From positions 1 to 42,472 of the forward strand of contig NZ_JAJTTE010000060.1 in assembly GCF_021343995.1 (NCBI RefSeq): DNA of 42,472 nucleotides, given 5' to 3'. This document shows positions 17,831-27,477 of this stretch, piece by piece. Below the pieces are notes generated by a model, which saw only the letters and a program-made list of their open reading frames with translations, ran no database searches and was not told the DNA's origin. The stretch is from Pseudonocardia terrae. Its GTDB lineage: Bacteria; Actinomycetota; Actinomycetes; Mycobacteriales; Pseudonocardiaceae. Each line of letters starts with the position of its first letter. The first letter of the stretch is position 1. A program made the position numbers and the translations under genes.

Positions 17831-18136
17831 TCAGCCCTTGAGGTCCGCCGCGCCGTCGGTCATGTCGACCTGGCGGGCCCGGTAGATCGCGGTGGCCACG
17901 GCGAACCCCGCGGCCATCTCGACGGCCATCGCGGTGACCACGACGACGATGAGGACCTGGCCCTCGGTGCCGGCCGGCGCGAGGAAGTACCAGAACGCGG
18001 CCGCGGCGAGGATGACGCCGTTGAGCATCAGCTCCAGCCCCATCATCAGCATGACGATCGACTGCTGGGACAGCGCCCCGTACAGCCCGATCGCGAACAG
18101 CCCGGCCGCGGCCAGCAGGAACAGCTCGATCGTCAC
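17831..18136 (-). CDS. nuoK: NADH-quinone oxidoreductase subunit K-like protein
   Basis: The protein is 101 aa with three transmembrane helices. The GTG start overlaps the nuoJ stop (GTGA) and has an AGGAGG about 9 nt upstream within nuoJ. Both buried glutamates of the E-channel are present: GLELMLNGV in helix 2 and AMAVEMAAGFA in helix 3, matching the paired Glu that link the quinone side to the antiporters. The gene is normal in size, and the proton-wire features are kept even though the quinone-chamber partners look altered. Confidence 0.92.
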   Translation of the reverse strand: MTIELFLLAAAGLFAIGLYGALSQQSIVMLMMGLELMLNGVILAAAAFWYFLAPAGTEGQVLIVVVVTAMAVEMAAGFAVATAIYRARQVDMTDGAADLKG

Positions 18137-18690
18137 CGGCCGACACCTCCTCCTAGTGGGTCGTCGGCGCTGCGCGCGTCGAGGTCGTCGCCGAGCCGGT
18201 CGTAGCGGCCGCGCCCCGTCGAGAGCACCACCGTCGCGACGATCGTGGCGAACAGCGTGATCCCGAGGGTCATCATGGTCAGCATCTGCTCACCCATCAG
18301 CGCCCGGCCGAGCGCGAAGGTCGGATCCGGGGCCGGGGCGCCGGTGCGCTGCGGCCAGTCGACGAGCAGGATCCCCGTGGCGAGCAGCACGAACGTGCCC
18401 ACCGAGATCGTCATCGCGCCCGGCTTGTTGTGATACATCGCCATGGGCATCAGCCCCGCCGGGTTCATCATGTACATGATCATGAAGATGGCCATGATCA
18501 CCATCTCGATGACCATCATCAGCACGATGACCACCCCCAGGTAGCCCAGTCCGAGCAGGAGCACGAGCCCGGCCACGGCCAGGAACGAGGCCAGGAGGGA
18601 AAAGGTCACCTGCGCCATCGAGTTCAGCCGGAACACCCCGAACCCGAACACCACCGCGGCGAGGGCGAGCACCCAGAAGGTCACGACCAT
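18133..18690 (-). CDS. nuoJ: NADH-quinone oxidoreductase subunit J-like protein, Met-rich
   Basis: The protein is 185 aa with about five helices. The ATG at 18690 directly follows the nuoH stop, with GGAGG inside the end of nuoH. The N-terminal half follows NuoJ (RLNSMAQVTFSLLASFLAVAGLVLLLG, then YLGVVIVL). Unlike standard NuoJ, the segment at about 55-97 is extremely Met-rich, with 12 Met in about 40 residues (for example IFMIMYMMNPAGLMPMAMY). A Met/His-rich loop beside a copper operon raises the possibility of soft-metal contact, but this may simply be a trait of this NuoJ subfamily. Confidence 0.85.
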   Translation of the reverse strand: MVVTFWVLALAAVVFGFGVFRLNSMAQVTFSLLASFLAVAGLVLLLGLGYLGVVIVLMMVIEMVIMAIFMIMYMMNPAGLMPMAMYHNKPGAMTISVGTFVLLATGILLVDWPQRTGAPAPDPTFALGRALMGEQMLTMMTLGITLFATIVATVVLSTGRGRYDRLGDDLDARSADDPLGGGVGR

Positions 18691-19647
18691 TCAGAGGCCT
18701 CCCTGCGCGAGCACGACGATCGACACCACCAGCGCTTGGGCCACCGTCAGAGGCACGAGCACCATCCAGGAGATCTCGCTCCAGCGGTCCATCCGGATGG
18801 TGGGGAACCGGCGGCGCGCCCACACCAGCACGGCGAGGACCAGGAGGGTCTTGACCAGCACCCACGCCCATGCCGGCAGCAGCGGGCCGGCGCCGCCGCC
18901 GAGGAACAGCGGCACGGCCATCGCCGCCGCCGCTGTCAGCAGCAGCCACCGGCCGCCGAGGAAGAGCAGACGGTCCACGCCGGACAGCTCCGAGGCCGCT
19001 CCCCCGGCGAGATCACCGGCGACCGGGGCGTCGAACGGCCCCCAGAACGCCATCGCGGCTGCCGAGACCAGGAAGACCACGAACGCCACCGGCATGATCA
19101 CCACGAACCACAGGTCCTGCTGCGCGGCGATGATGTCGCCGACCCGCAAACTCTGCGCGCCGAGCGCGGCAGTGATGATCGCGAACATGTGTGGCAGCTC
19201 GTAGGCCAGCCCCTGAGCCACGAACCGGTATCCACCGACCAGTGACAGCACGCTGTTCGGGCCCCACCCGGCCATCCACACCGCGGCCCACGCCAAGACC
19301 TCCATGGCGTTGAACCACACGACCCCGACCCCGAGGTCCGCGACCGGACGCGTGCCGAGCGGGATCACCACCGCGGCCAGTACCGCCGCCACCGGCAACA
19401 CCACGGCCCCGGCGCGCCACAGCACCGGGTCGGCCGCCAGCGTCCGGCGGCGCTGCCCGACCAGCAGTCGCGTCACCTCGTGCGCCGGCACGGTGAGCCC
19501 GCCGGGCCGGCCCGCCGCTCTTGCCTCCACCGCCGCGTCCACGGCCGCCGCCGACCAGGCCACCACGATCAACACCAAGGGCAACAGCAGCGCCCACCAC
19601 CACGCCAGCGCCGCAGTCGGGGGCGGTACTGTCACCGGGTCATCCAC
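18691..19647 (-). CDS. nuoH: NADH-quinone oxidoreductase subunit H-like protein with altered quinone loop
   Basis: About 318 aa with eight or nine helices. I chose the GTG at 19647, which overlaps the end of the preceding gene and has AGGGGG upstream; a GTG at 19635 is possible. The motif AGWGPNSVLSLVGGYRFVAQGLAYELP matches the NuoH helix region GGWASNNKYALLGGLRxxAQxxSYE. The standard quinone loop AETNRxPFDLPEAESELVxG is here AMAFWGPFDAPVAGDLAGG, so most of the conserved acidic residues are missing. The N-terminal AxRKxxGxxQxRxGPN motif of normal NuoH is also absent. The protein likely still joins the arm but may not handle quinone normally. Confidence 0.85.
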   Translation of the reverse strand: MDDPVTVPPPTAALAWWWALLLPLVLIVVAWSAAAVDAAVEARAAGRPGGLTVPAHEVTRLLVGQRRRTLAADPVLWRAGAVVLPVAAVLAAVVIPLGTRPVADLGVGVVWFNAMEVLAWAAVWMAGWGPNSVLSLVGGYRFVAQGLAYELPHMFAIITAALGAQSLRVGDIIAAQQDLWFVVIMPVAFVVFLVSAAAMAFWGPFDAPVAGDLAGGAASELSGVDRLLFLGGRWLLLTAAAAMAVPLFLGGGAGPLLPAWAWVLVKTLLVLAVLVWARRRFPTIRMDRWSEISWMVLVPLTVAQALVVSIVVLAQGGL

Positions 19648-21001
19648 GGCCGTGCCCCCTGCCGTGTCCCGTGCCTGACTCGCTGCCGGGATCCATCGCG
19701 TGCTCGCCACCCTCCCGTTCGCGGCCCGAGCCCGACGTCCCGTCCCGGGCCGCCCGGTTCCCGCCGAGGGCCATGGCGTGCGCGTCGCCGGCACTGCCGG
19801 CGATGCCGCCCTCCGTGACGGGGTCGGCCGCCGCAACGAGCAGGCGTGCCGCGGCGAGCTCGGCGCCGACCAGCATGCGTTCCACCTCGGCCAGGTCCAC
19901 CCGGGTCCGCTCGTGCCGTGGTGAGCGTCCGGGCCGCATGGCCGACGGTGCCGCGGCAGGGGTGACGGTGCCCGCGGCGGGCTCGTGCAGTGCCGCGGCG
20001 GCGTGCTCGAGAGCGTCGAGGCGTAGGGCGAACAGCACGGGCACGTGCGGGAGGCCGCGCAGCATCCGGCGCAGGGTCCGCGACCGGCGGACCTGCCGTA
20101 CCAGCGCCTCGATCGAGGCGCAGATCGGCTCGAGCGGATCACCGGCGAGCTGCCGGTCGCGCAGCCGGCGGGCCCGCGCCGCGGGCGCCGACCAGCCCGC
20201 CACCGCGAGGAAGCGGGCCACGGCGTCCAGCTCCTGAGCCACGGCCCGGCGCAGGGCGCCCGGGGAATCGCCGTGATCCAGGGCGGCGGAGGTGCCGGGC
20301 GGCCAGAAGGGCTCGCCGAGTGGATCGTCGACGAGCCTGGCGCGGGCCTGCTGCACGACGTCGCCCTGCAGGGCCACCTCGAGCACCAGCCCTGCAGGCC
20401 AGTCCGGCAGGACCGGCCCCAACGCCACGGGCAGCTGATCGAGCATCAGACCGTCCCGATCGTCGCCGAGATCGGCCATCGGCAGGCCGCCGGGCATCTC
20501 CATCTCGTCGCGTCCGCCGTGCTGGTCGTGCTCGCCGTGCTGGTCGTGCTCGCCGTGCTGGTCGTGCTCGCCGTGCTCGCCGTGCTGCTCGTCGGGATCC
20601 TCATCGGGCTGCTGAGGCTTGTCGCCCTGTCCGTCCTCGAGCGGTTCCGGGAGCGAGGTGGCCGCGCTCGGGGCCGGGCCGGTGGACGGGCGCCCCGCCG
20701 CGAGGTCGGCGGAAGCTCGGCGCAGCTTCCTCTCGACGGCGTCAGGCGCGTCGACGGTGGCGTAGGCGCGAGGCAGAGGAACGGTCTCCCAGACGGCCTC
20801 GATCATGGTGGCGAGCTCGGGGCCCGGGATCCCGGCGACGAGCAGCACGTCCGTGTCGGCCGGAGTGGTGGCGATCGGCCAGTCGCGTCGCGCGAGCTCT
20901 GCCTCGACGGCCAGGCGGACGGCCGCCCCGTTGCGGGTGGCGACGATCAGAACGTGCGGTCGTCGAGCGGCGTAGCGCCGCAACCATGCTCTCAGGTCCA
21001 T
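19640..21001 (-). CDS. Degenerate NuoB-like complex I subunit with His/Asp-rich linker
   Basis: About 453 aa, in the slot between nuoA and nuoH where nuoB, C and D normally lie. The start is the ATG at 21001, overlapping nuoA by 10 nt. Residues 1-95 resemble the NuoB fold: DVLLVAGIPGPELATMIEAV and VPLPRAYATVD align with the NuoB segment VAGTVTNKMAPVVRRLYDQMPEPKWVI. The four cluster-binding Cys are absent; the whole protein has one Cys. Residues about 115-165 are an acidic, His-rich linker built from EHDQHG repeats, followed by EMEMPGGLPM. The C-terminal half is helical, with a faint NuoD-like opening (GLVLEVALQGDVVQ). It is cytosolic by prediction. It may be a structural cap, a metal sensor or an adaptor. 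The B-likeness is moderate evidence; the role is inference. Confidence 0.6.
   Translation of the reverse strand: MDLRAWLRRYAARRPHVLIVATRNGAAVRLAVEAELARRDWPIATTPADTDVLLVAGIPGPELATMIEAVWETVPLPRAYATVDAPDAVERKLRRASADLAAGRPSTGPAPSAATSLPEPLEDGQGDKPQQPDEDPDEQHGEHGEHDQHGEHDQHGEHDQHGGRDEMEMPGGLPMADLGDDRDGLMLDQLPVALGPVLPDWPAGLVLEVALQGDVVQQARARLVDDPLGEPFWPPGTSAALDHGDSPGALRRAVAQELDAVARFLAVAGWSAPAARARRLRDRQLAGDPLEPICASIEALVRQVRRSRTLRRMLRGLPHVPVLFALRLDALEHAAAALHEPAAGTVTPAAAPSAMRPGRSPRHERTRVDLAEVERMLVGAELAAARLLVAAADPVTEGGIAGSAGDAHAMALGGNRAARDGTSGSGREREGGEHAMDPGSESGTGHGRGHGRG
20521..20574 (-). repeat. 18-bp tandem repeat, three copies, coding for HGEHDQ units
   Basis: Three identical copies of GCTGGTCGTGCTCGCCGT (plus strand) at 20521-20538, 20539-20556 and 20557-20574, followed by a partial degenerate unit to about 20592. 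They encode the His/Asp/Glu-rich linker of the B-like protein. Identity between copies indicates recent expansion or slippage. Confidence 0.9.
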
Positions 21002-21342
21002 CGCAGAGCACCCTCGCGCCACGCGTAGACGACTCCGGCGAGCAGGATGCCGAGGAAGAGGAACATCTCGATCACCGCGGAGGGCCCGACCCGGGACACC
21101 ACCAGTGTCCAGGGATACATGAAGATCATCTCCATGTCGAAGGCCAGGAACACCATAGTCACCGGGTACCAGCGCACGTGGAACCGGGAGAAGGCGTGGT
21201 GGGTCGGAGGCAGACCGCCCGCGAACGGAGCGACTTCCGACACCGGCCGGCCCGTCGCGGTGACCGCCGAGAGCGCGTAGAGCGCGGCGACGAGCACGAG
21301 CGCCACCCCGAGGGCGATCAGCACCGGCACGAACTGGCTCAC
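20992..21342 (-). CDS. nuoA: NADH-quinone oxidoreductase subunit A-like protein
   Basis: About 116 aa with three helices. Of two closely spaced GTG codons I chose the one at 21342, 7 nt after GGAGG; the other, at 21348, is only 1 nt from it. RFHVRWYPVTMVFLAFDMEMIFMYPW is the NuoA signature, with the acidic FDxExxFxYPW motif intact. The loop that normally carries the conserved Cys (P[YF]ECG) reads APFAGGLPP, so the Cys and Glu are lost. NuoA normally frames the quinone channel with NuoH. It is the first gene of the operon, divergent from csoR, with a CsoR-like site 38 bp upstream. Confidence 0.88.
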   Translation of the reverse strand: MSQFVPVLIALGVALVLVAALYALSAVTATGRPVSEVAPFAGGLPPTHHAFSRFHVRWYPVTMVFLAFDMEMIFMYPWTLVVSRVGPSAVIEMFLFLGILLAGVVYAWREGALRWT

Positions 21343-21379
21343 TGTCACACCTCCGACACCCCGCGACCGCTGATACCCC

Positions 21380-21394
21380 TACCCCGGATGGGCA
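21380..21394. promoter_or_regulatory. Imperfect CsoR-like site upstream of nuoA
   Basis: TACCC-CGGAT-GGGCA differs by one base from the TACCC-N5-GGGTA arrangement seen in the csoR operator at 21613-21627 and has the same spacing. It lies 38-52 bp upstream of the chosen nuoA start, a sensible place for a repressor site. Binding is inference. Confidence 0.35.
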
Positions 21395-21602
21395 TGGTGG
21401 GGCATCCGGCCCCACTTGTCCATCGCGGCCATCCTGCGAGACAGGGCGAGGTGCTCGCCCGGATTCTTTCCCGGTTCAGCGCGAATCAACCGCCTGTCGG
21501 TGCAGGTGGCAGGAGTACGGGAGTGGCGGGCCGCCGGCTCGGCCCATGCCGACCCCGCGTCCGTCGCGCGGTGGGCCACGAGCAGCCTGGTCGGGCCATC
21601 AC

Positions 21603-21631
21603 TTGATTACGGTACCCCCCTAGGGTATGTT
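21603..21631 (+). promoter_or_regulatory. csoR promoter with overlapping CsoR operator
   Basis: The 15-bp pseudopalindrome TACCCCCCTAGGGTA (21613-21627) is a textbook copper-type CsoR operator of the TACCC-N5-GGGTA kind. It lies between a possible -35 (TTGATT, 21603-21608) and a -10 (TATGTT, 21626-21631) separated by 17 bp, so bound repressor would block RNA polymerase. This predicts autoregulated, copper-inducible expression of csoR and probably copZ-copA. The operator call is strong, the exact -35/-10 less so. Confidence 0.8.
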
Positions 21632-21658
21632 CGGCGGCGTCGTGAGCGAGGAGGCGCT

Positions 21659-21940
21659 ATGAACGGCTACGCCGACACCAAGGATTCGCACCTCAAGCGG
21701 ATGCGCCGGATCGAGGGCCAGGTCAGGGGCATCACCAGGATGATCGAGTCGGACAAGTACTGCATCGACGTCTTGACACAGATCTCCGCGGTGAACAAGG
21801 CCCTCGAGGCCGTGGCGTTGAACCTGCTCGACGAGCACCTCAAGCACTGCGTGACCGACGCCGTCGCCGAGGGCGGCACGGTGGCCGATCAGAAGGTGGC
21901 CGAGGCGAGCGCCGCGATCGCGCGCCTGGTCAGGTCCTGA
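21659..21940 (+). CDS. csoR: CsoR-type copper-sensing transcriptional repressor
   Basis: The protein is 93 aa. The start is the ATG at 21659 with GGAG upstream; the frame is open further upstream without homology. It is an all-helical DUF156 protein: HLKRMRRIEGQVRGITRMIE is the DNA-contacting first helix. The Cu(I) ligands of the family are present as Cys35 (DKYCIDVL) and the HxxxC pair His60/Cys64 (DEHLKHCV). Cu(I) binding releases the operator. A matching operator overlaps its own promoter, and copZ and copA follow on the same strand. The C-H-C set points to copper rather than nickel or formaldehyde sensing. Confidence 0.93.
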   Translation: MNGYADTKDSHLKRMRRIEGQVRGITRMIESDKYCIDVLTQISAVNKALEAVALNLLDEHLKHCVTDAVAEGGTVADQKVAEASAAIARLVRS

Positions 21941-22128
21941 CACAGGCGAAGGATCGGCCGCCCATTCCTCGGCAGGGCTTTCGCCGCAGCCTCTGACAGG
22001 GGTAGTCCGATCGCCCGACAGCGGCGAGTTCGTCGGCTGCCTGGTTCGTGCTGCCCACCTCCGGAACCCCCAGCCTCCACAGCACGGCCGGGTCGCGACA
22101 CAGCCCGGCAGGAAAGGAACCCGTCGCA

Positions 22129-22338
22129 ATGAGCACCACCACCTACACCGTCAGCGGGATGACCTGCGCGCACTGCGTCGCGTCGGTGACCGAGGAGCTC
22201 GGCGAGCTGCACGGCGTGCGCTCGGTCGCGGTCGATCTCGGCACCGGCGCCGTCAGCGTGGACAGCGACTCCCCGCTCGACCCGGCCGACGTGCGCGCCG
22301 CGGTCGAGGAGGCCGGCTACCAGCTCGCGGCGTCGTAG
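22129..22338 (+). CDS. copZ: CopZ-like copper chaperone
   Basis: The protein is 69 aa: a single heavy-metal-associated domain with the ferredoxin-like beta-alpha-beta fold and the Cu(I) loop GMTCAHC (Cys13, Cys16). The ATG at 22129 has GGAAAGGAA about 8 nt upstream. Cytosolic chaperones of this type pass Cu(I) to the P-type ATPase and to CsoR. It lies between csoR and copA in the same orientation. The His inside the CxxC loop is frequent in CopZ proteins. Confidence 0.92.
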   Translation: MSTTTYTVSGMTCAHCVASVTEELGELHGVRSVAVDLGTGAVSVDSDSPLDPADVRAAVEEAGYQLAAS

Positions 22339-22397
22339 CCGCACCCCACCAGTGCCCGGGCCGCTCCAGGCCGACGGGCCACAGCAAGGGACTGATC

Positions 22398-23395
22398 ATG
22401 AACACTCTTGCGAAGCTCTCCGCCTACGGCGCGGCGCTCGCCCTGCTCACCGTCGGGGCGTACGCGACCGGATCCGCTGTCGGTCCCCTCACCAGCCCCG
22501 CCACGGCCACGGCCGCTCCCGCGGGCACGTCCGGCGGCGGGACCGCCGGGCACGGGGACACTCACAGCGGCGCCGTCCCGGAGACCGCAGACCAGCCCGC
22601 CGGGCTGGCGTCGAGCAGGGGCGGCTACACCCTCACGCCCACCGTCTCGACGCTCACCGCCGGGACCACCGACCTCGCCTTCCGCGTCACCGGCCCCGAC
22701 GGGGTGCCGGTCACCGCGTTCGGCGAGGAGCACACCAAGCGGCTGCACCTGATCGTCGTACGCCGCGACACCACCAACTTCCAGCACCTGCACCCGACCA
22801 TGGACCCCGACGGCACCTGGCACACCCGCCTCGACGTCCCCACCGGCGGGGTATACCGGGCCTTCGCCGACTTCACCCCGACCGGCGGGCCGGCGACCAC
22901 CCTCGGCGTCGACCTGTCCGTGGCCGGCACCTACGCCCCCGTCGAGCACTCGACCAGCAGGACCGCCGAGGTCGACGGCTACCAGGTTCGCCTCGACGGC
23001 GAGCTGACCCCCGGGCAGTCTTCCCCGCTGACCCTCACGGTCACCCGCAACGGCGTGCCGGTGGGCGACCTGCAGCCCTACCTGGGCGCCTACGGGCACC
23101 TCGTGGCGCTGCGGTCGAGCGACCTCGCGTACCTGCACGTGCACCCCGACGGCAGCCCCGGCGACGGCCGCACCCCACCCGGCCCGCAGATCCGGTTCTT
23201 CGCCGAGGTGCCCTCGACCGGCAACTACCGGCTGTTCCTGGACTTCCAGCATGCCGGGACCGTGCGCACCGCCGAGTTCAGCCTGCCCACCGGATCGTCG
23301 GGCACGGCAGCCGATCCGGCACCCGAGTCGGCCCCGGCGGTGGGTCCCACCTCGCACGACGACGCCCACTCCGTGGGCGCAGGAGGGGGGCACTG

Positions 23396-23396
<1 letters not shown>
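22398..23396 (+). CDS. Secreted or anchored His-rich protein of the copper operon
   Basis: The protein is 332 aa. Residues 5-33 form a hydrophobic export signal; no lipobox is evident. A His/Gly/Ala-rich segment (HGDTHSG) follows, then two Ig-like beta-sandwich regions (about 75-180 and 185-285) with paired His motifs: EEHTKRLHLIVVRRD with FQHLHPT, and YGHLVALR with YLHVHPDG. The C-terminal tail is again His-rich (SHDDAHSVGAGGGH). This pattern is common beside copA in actinobacteria and suggests extracytoplasmic copper binding. The stop overlaps the copA ATG (TGATG), so translation is coupled. The metal-binding role is inferred from the His patterns and context. Confidence 0.8.
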
Positions 23397-25732
<2,336 letters not shown>

Positions 25733-25742
25733 GGCACGACAA

Positions 25743-25776
25743 GGTGGCCGGCTCATCCATCGACGGGCCGGCCACC
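25743..25776. terminator. Hairpin between convergent copA and GT39 genes
   Basis: Arms GGTGGCCGGC (25743-25752) and GCCGGCCACC (25767-25776) form a perfect 10-bp stem with a 14-nt loop, starting 10 bp after the copA stop. It fits a bidirectional terminator for the converging genes; there is no U-tract. Confidence 0.6.
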
Positions 25777-25779
25777 CGG

Positions 25780-27477
25780 TCATTCCGCGACCGCTACGAG
25801 ATCCCATACCCCGCACCCGTCCTGTTCGATCGAACGCAGCTGGCTGGCGTTGTCGGCCAGCCACGCCGCCAGCGGCCCACCCGTCGGGACCAGCTGCCGA
25901 TCGCCCACGACCAGGAACCGGGCCCCTGCAGCGCGCAGCCGCGCCACCTCCTCGGGGGTGTGCCGATCAGCGGGCAGGCTCCAGCCCTTGCGGTCGGCCA
26001 GGAAGAACACGATCGGCTCCTGGTAGTTGTTGGTCACCCCGTCCTCGACCGTGCGGCTGGTCGTGGACACCACGGCCAGATCCGACGGCGTGGAGACGGC
26101 ATCGAGCGCGATCGCGCAGCTGCCGAACACACCGGCCCTGTCCTGCAGCGACTGGGCGAACACGTTCACCCCCTGCGCCCCGAGCAGCACGGCCAGCACC
26201 GCTCCGGCCCCGACGGTAGCCGGCCCGTTCAGCCGCGCCCGGGCCCAGCCCAGGGCGACGACGATCCCGGCCCCGACTGCCATCGCGGCATACGGCAAGG
26301 AATAGACGTGGTACTGGATGCCCAGGTCGGTGCTGGTGTAGCGGCCGGCCGCGAAGTAGTAGAGCGTCAGCGCGATCGCACCCGCGCCCAGCAGCGGTAG
26401 CGGGGACACTCCGGCCGACCAGGCTCCTGCCGATGCCTCTGACGTGGCGCGACGGCTCGAGCGGCGCCGCCACAACCAGAGCACCCCGAGCACCGCGAGC
26501 GGGAGACCGACCAGGCCGTAGATGAAGATCGTCTCGGTGCGGAAGTTGCCCAGGTAGAACGCCGGGCTCAGCCACAGCGACAGACTGCCCCACTTGCTGT
26601 CGCCGCCGGAGATCACGCCGAAGGTGTTGCCGTAGGTGGCGTGCAGCCCCGCAGCGTGACGCAACCACAGCACTGGCGCGACCAGAGCCGCGACCCCCGC
26701 GACGTACAGCGACGGACGACGCAGCCGGTCGCGGGCGATGAACGCCACCCACAGCCCGATGACCAGCCCGATGTGCAGCGAGGTCGGCTTGACCAGGGCC
26801 GCTGCGGAGGTGGCCGCCGCGGCCCACACCAGGAGGATCGGACGGTCCTCCTGCAGCCAGCGACAGAATCCGAGCAGCGCGAGCAGGTAGAACGCCAGCA
26901 CCGTCGCCTCGGGCATGAATGCGGTACCCCAGCGCATGAACGCCGGGGACAGCAAGAACGCCGCCAGCGCCCAGCGGGCCGCGGTCGCGGGCAGCAGCCG
27001 CCGCGCCAGGCCCCAGAACGCCGCCGCCGCGAGGAGCATGAACGCCAGCGAGATCAGCCGGCCGAGCACGATGTGCTCGCCGAACACCAGATAGGTCAGC
27101 GCCGTGAGCCAGGGCATCAGCTGGAACTCGGCCTCGACGTAGCCGGGGCCGGCCCCGCCCCAGTTGATCTGCGGGAAGAAGATGTTCATCCCGTTCGCCG
27201 CGAAGTTCCGCGCGATGGTGGCCGTGTCCGACTGCCGCCAGATATCGCCCGGGTACGCCGTCATCGGGGCGAAGGCGCGCGCTATCGAGAGCGCGATCAC
27301 GACCGCGGCGATCGCCAGCACCCACCACGTCAGTCTGGCCAACGCCGGCCGGTCCGAAGGCGGCACCTCGGACGCCGCGGGCGTCCGTGCGCTGTCGGCG
27401 GACGAGCGGGGAGAGAGCTTCTCGGTGGGGAGGTCAAGACTTGATCCGTGCGGGGAACCCGCACCCTGGGACATCAC
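25780..27477 (-). CDS. GT39-family (PMT/ArnT-like) membrane glycosyltransferase
   Basis: The protein is 565 aa. After a ~45-residue polar N-terminus there are about 10-12 helices. The first extracytoplasmic loop has the GT39/GT83-type pattern with a catalytic-type Asp (AYPGDIWRQSDTATIARNF, then GGAGPGYVEAEFQLMPWLTAL), and the second half has typical membrane-GT features (RRLLPATAARWALAAFLLSPAF). A soluble C-terminal domain of about 120 residues lies outside. These enzymes move sugars from polyprenyl-phosphate donors to lipids, polysaccharide or proteins. The acceptor is unknown. It stands alone, converging on copA; the next minus-strand gene upstream is about 970 bp away. Confidence 0.8.
   Translation of the reverse strand: MMSQGAGSPHGSSLDLPTEKLSPRSSADSARTPAASEVPPSDRPALARLTWWVLAIAAVVIALSIARAFAPMTAYPGDIWRQSDTATIARNFAANGMNIFFPQINWGGAGPGYVEAEFQLMPWLTALTYLVFGEHIVLGRLISLAFMLLAAAAFWGLARRLLPATAARWALAAFLLSPAFMRWGTAFMPEATVLAFYLLALLGFCRWLQEDRPILLVWAAAATSAAALVKPTSLHIGLVIGLWVAFIARDRLRRPSLYVAGVAALVAPVLWLRHAAGLHATYGNTFGVISGGDSKWGSLSLWLSPAFYLGNFRTETIFIYGLVGLPLAVLGVLWLWRRRSSRRATSEASAGAWSAGVSPLPLLGAGAIALTLYYFAAGRYTSTDLGIQYHVYSLPYAAMAVGAGIVVALGWARARLNGPATVGAGAVLAVLLGAQGVNVFAQSLQDRAGVFGSCAIALDAVSTPSDLAVVSTTSRTVEDGVTNNYQEPIVFFLADRKGWSLPADRHTPEEVARLRAAGARFLVVGDRQLVPTGGPLAAWLADNASQLRSIEQDGCGVWDLVAVAE

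Noticed and set aside
14912..19245. Long plus-strand frames rich in His, Gln, Arg and Asp across the nuo genes
   Set aside because: They are mirror images of hydrophobic codons on the real strand; the minus-strand antiporter subunits are unmistakable.
20521..20592. Tandem repeats considered as a CRISPR array or regulatory iterons
   Set aside because: The units are contiguous without spacers, 18 bp long and in frame inside a coding region, so they are a protein repeat.
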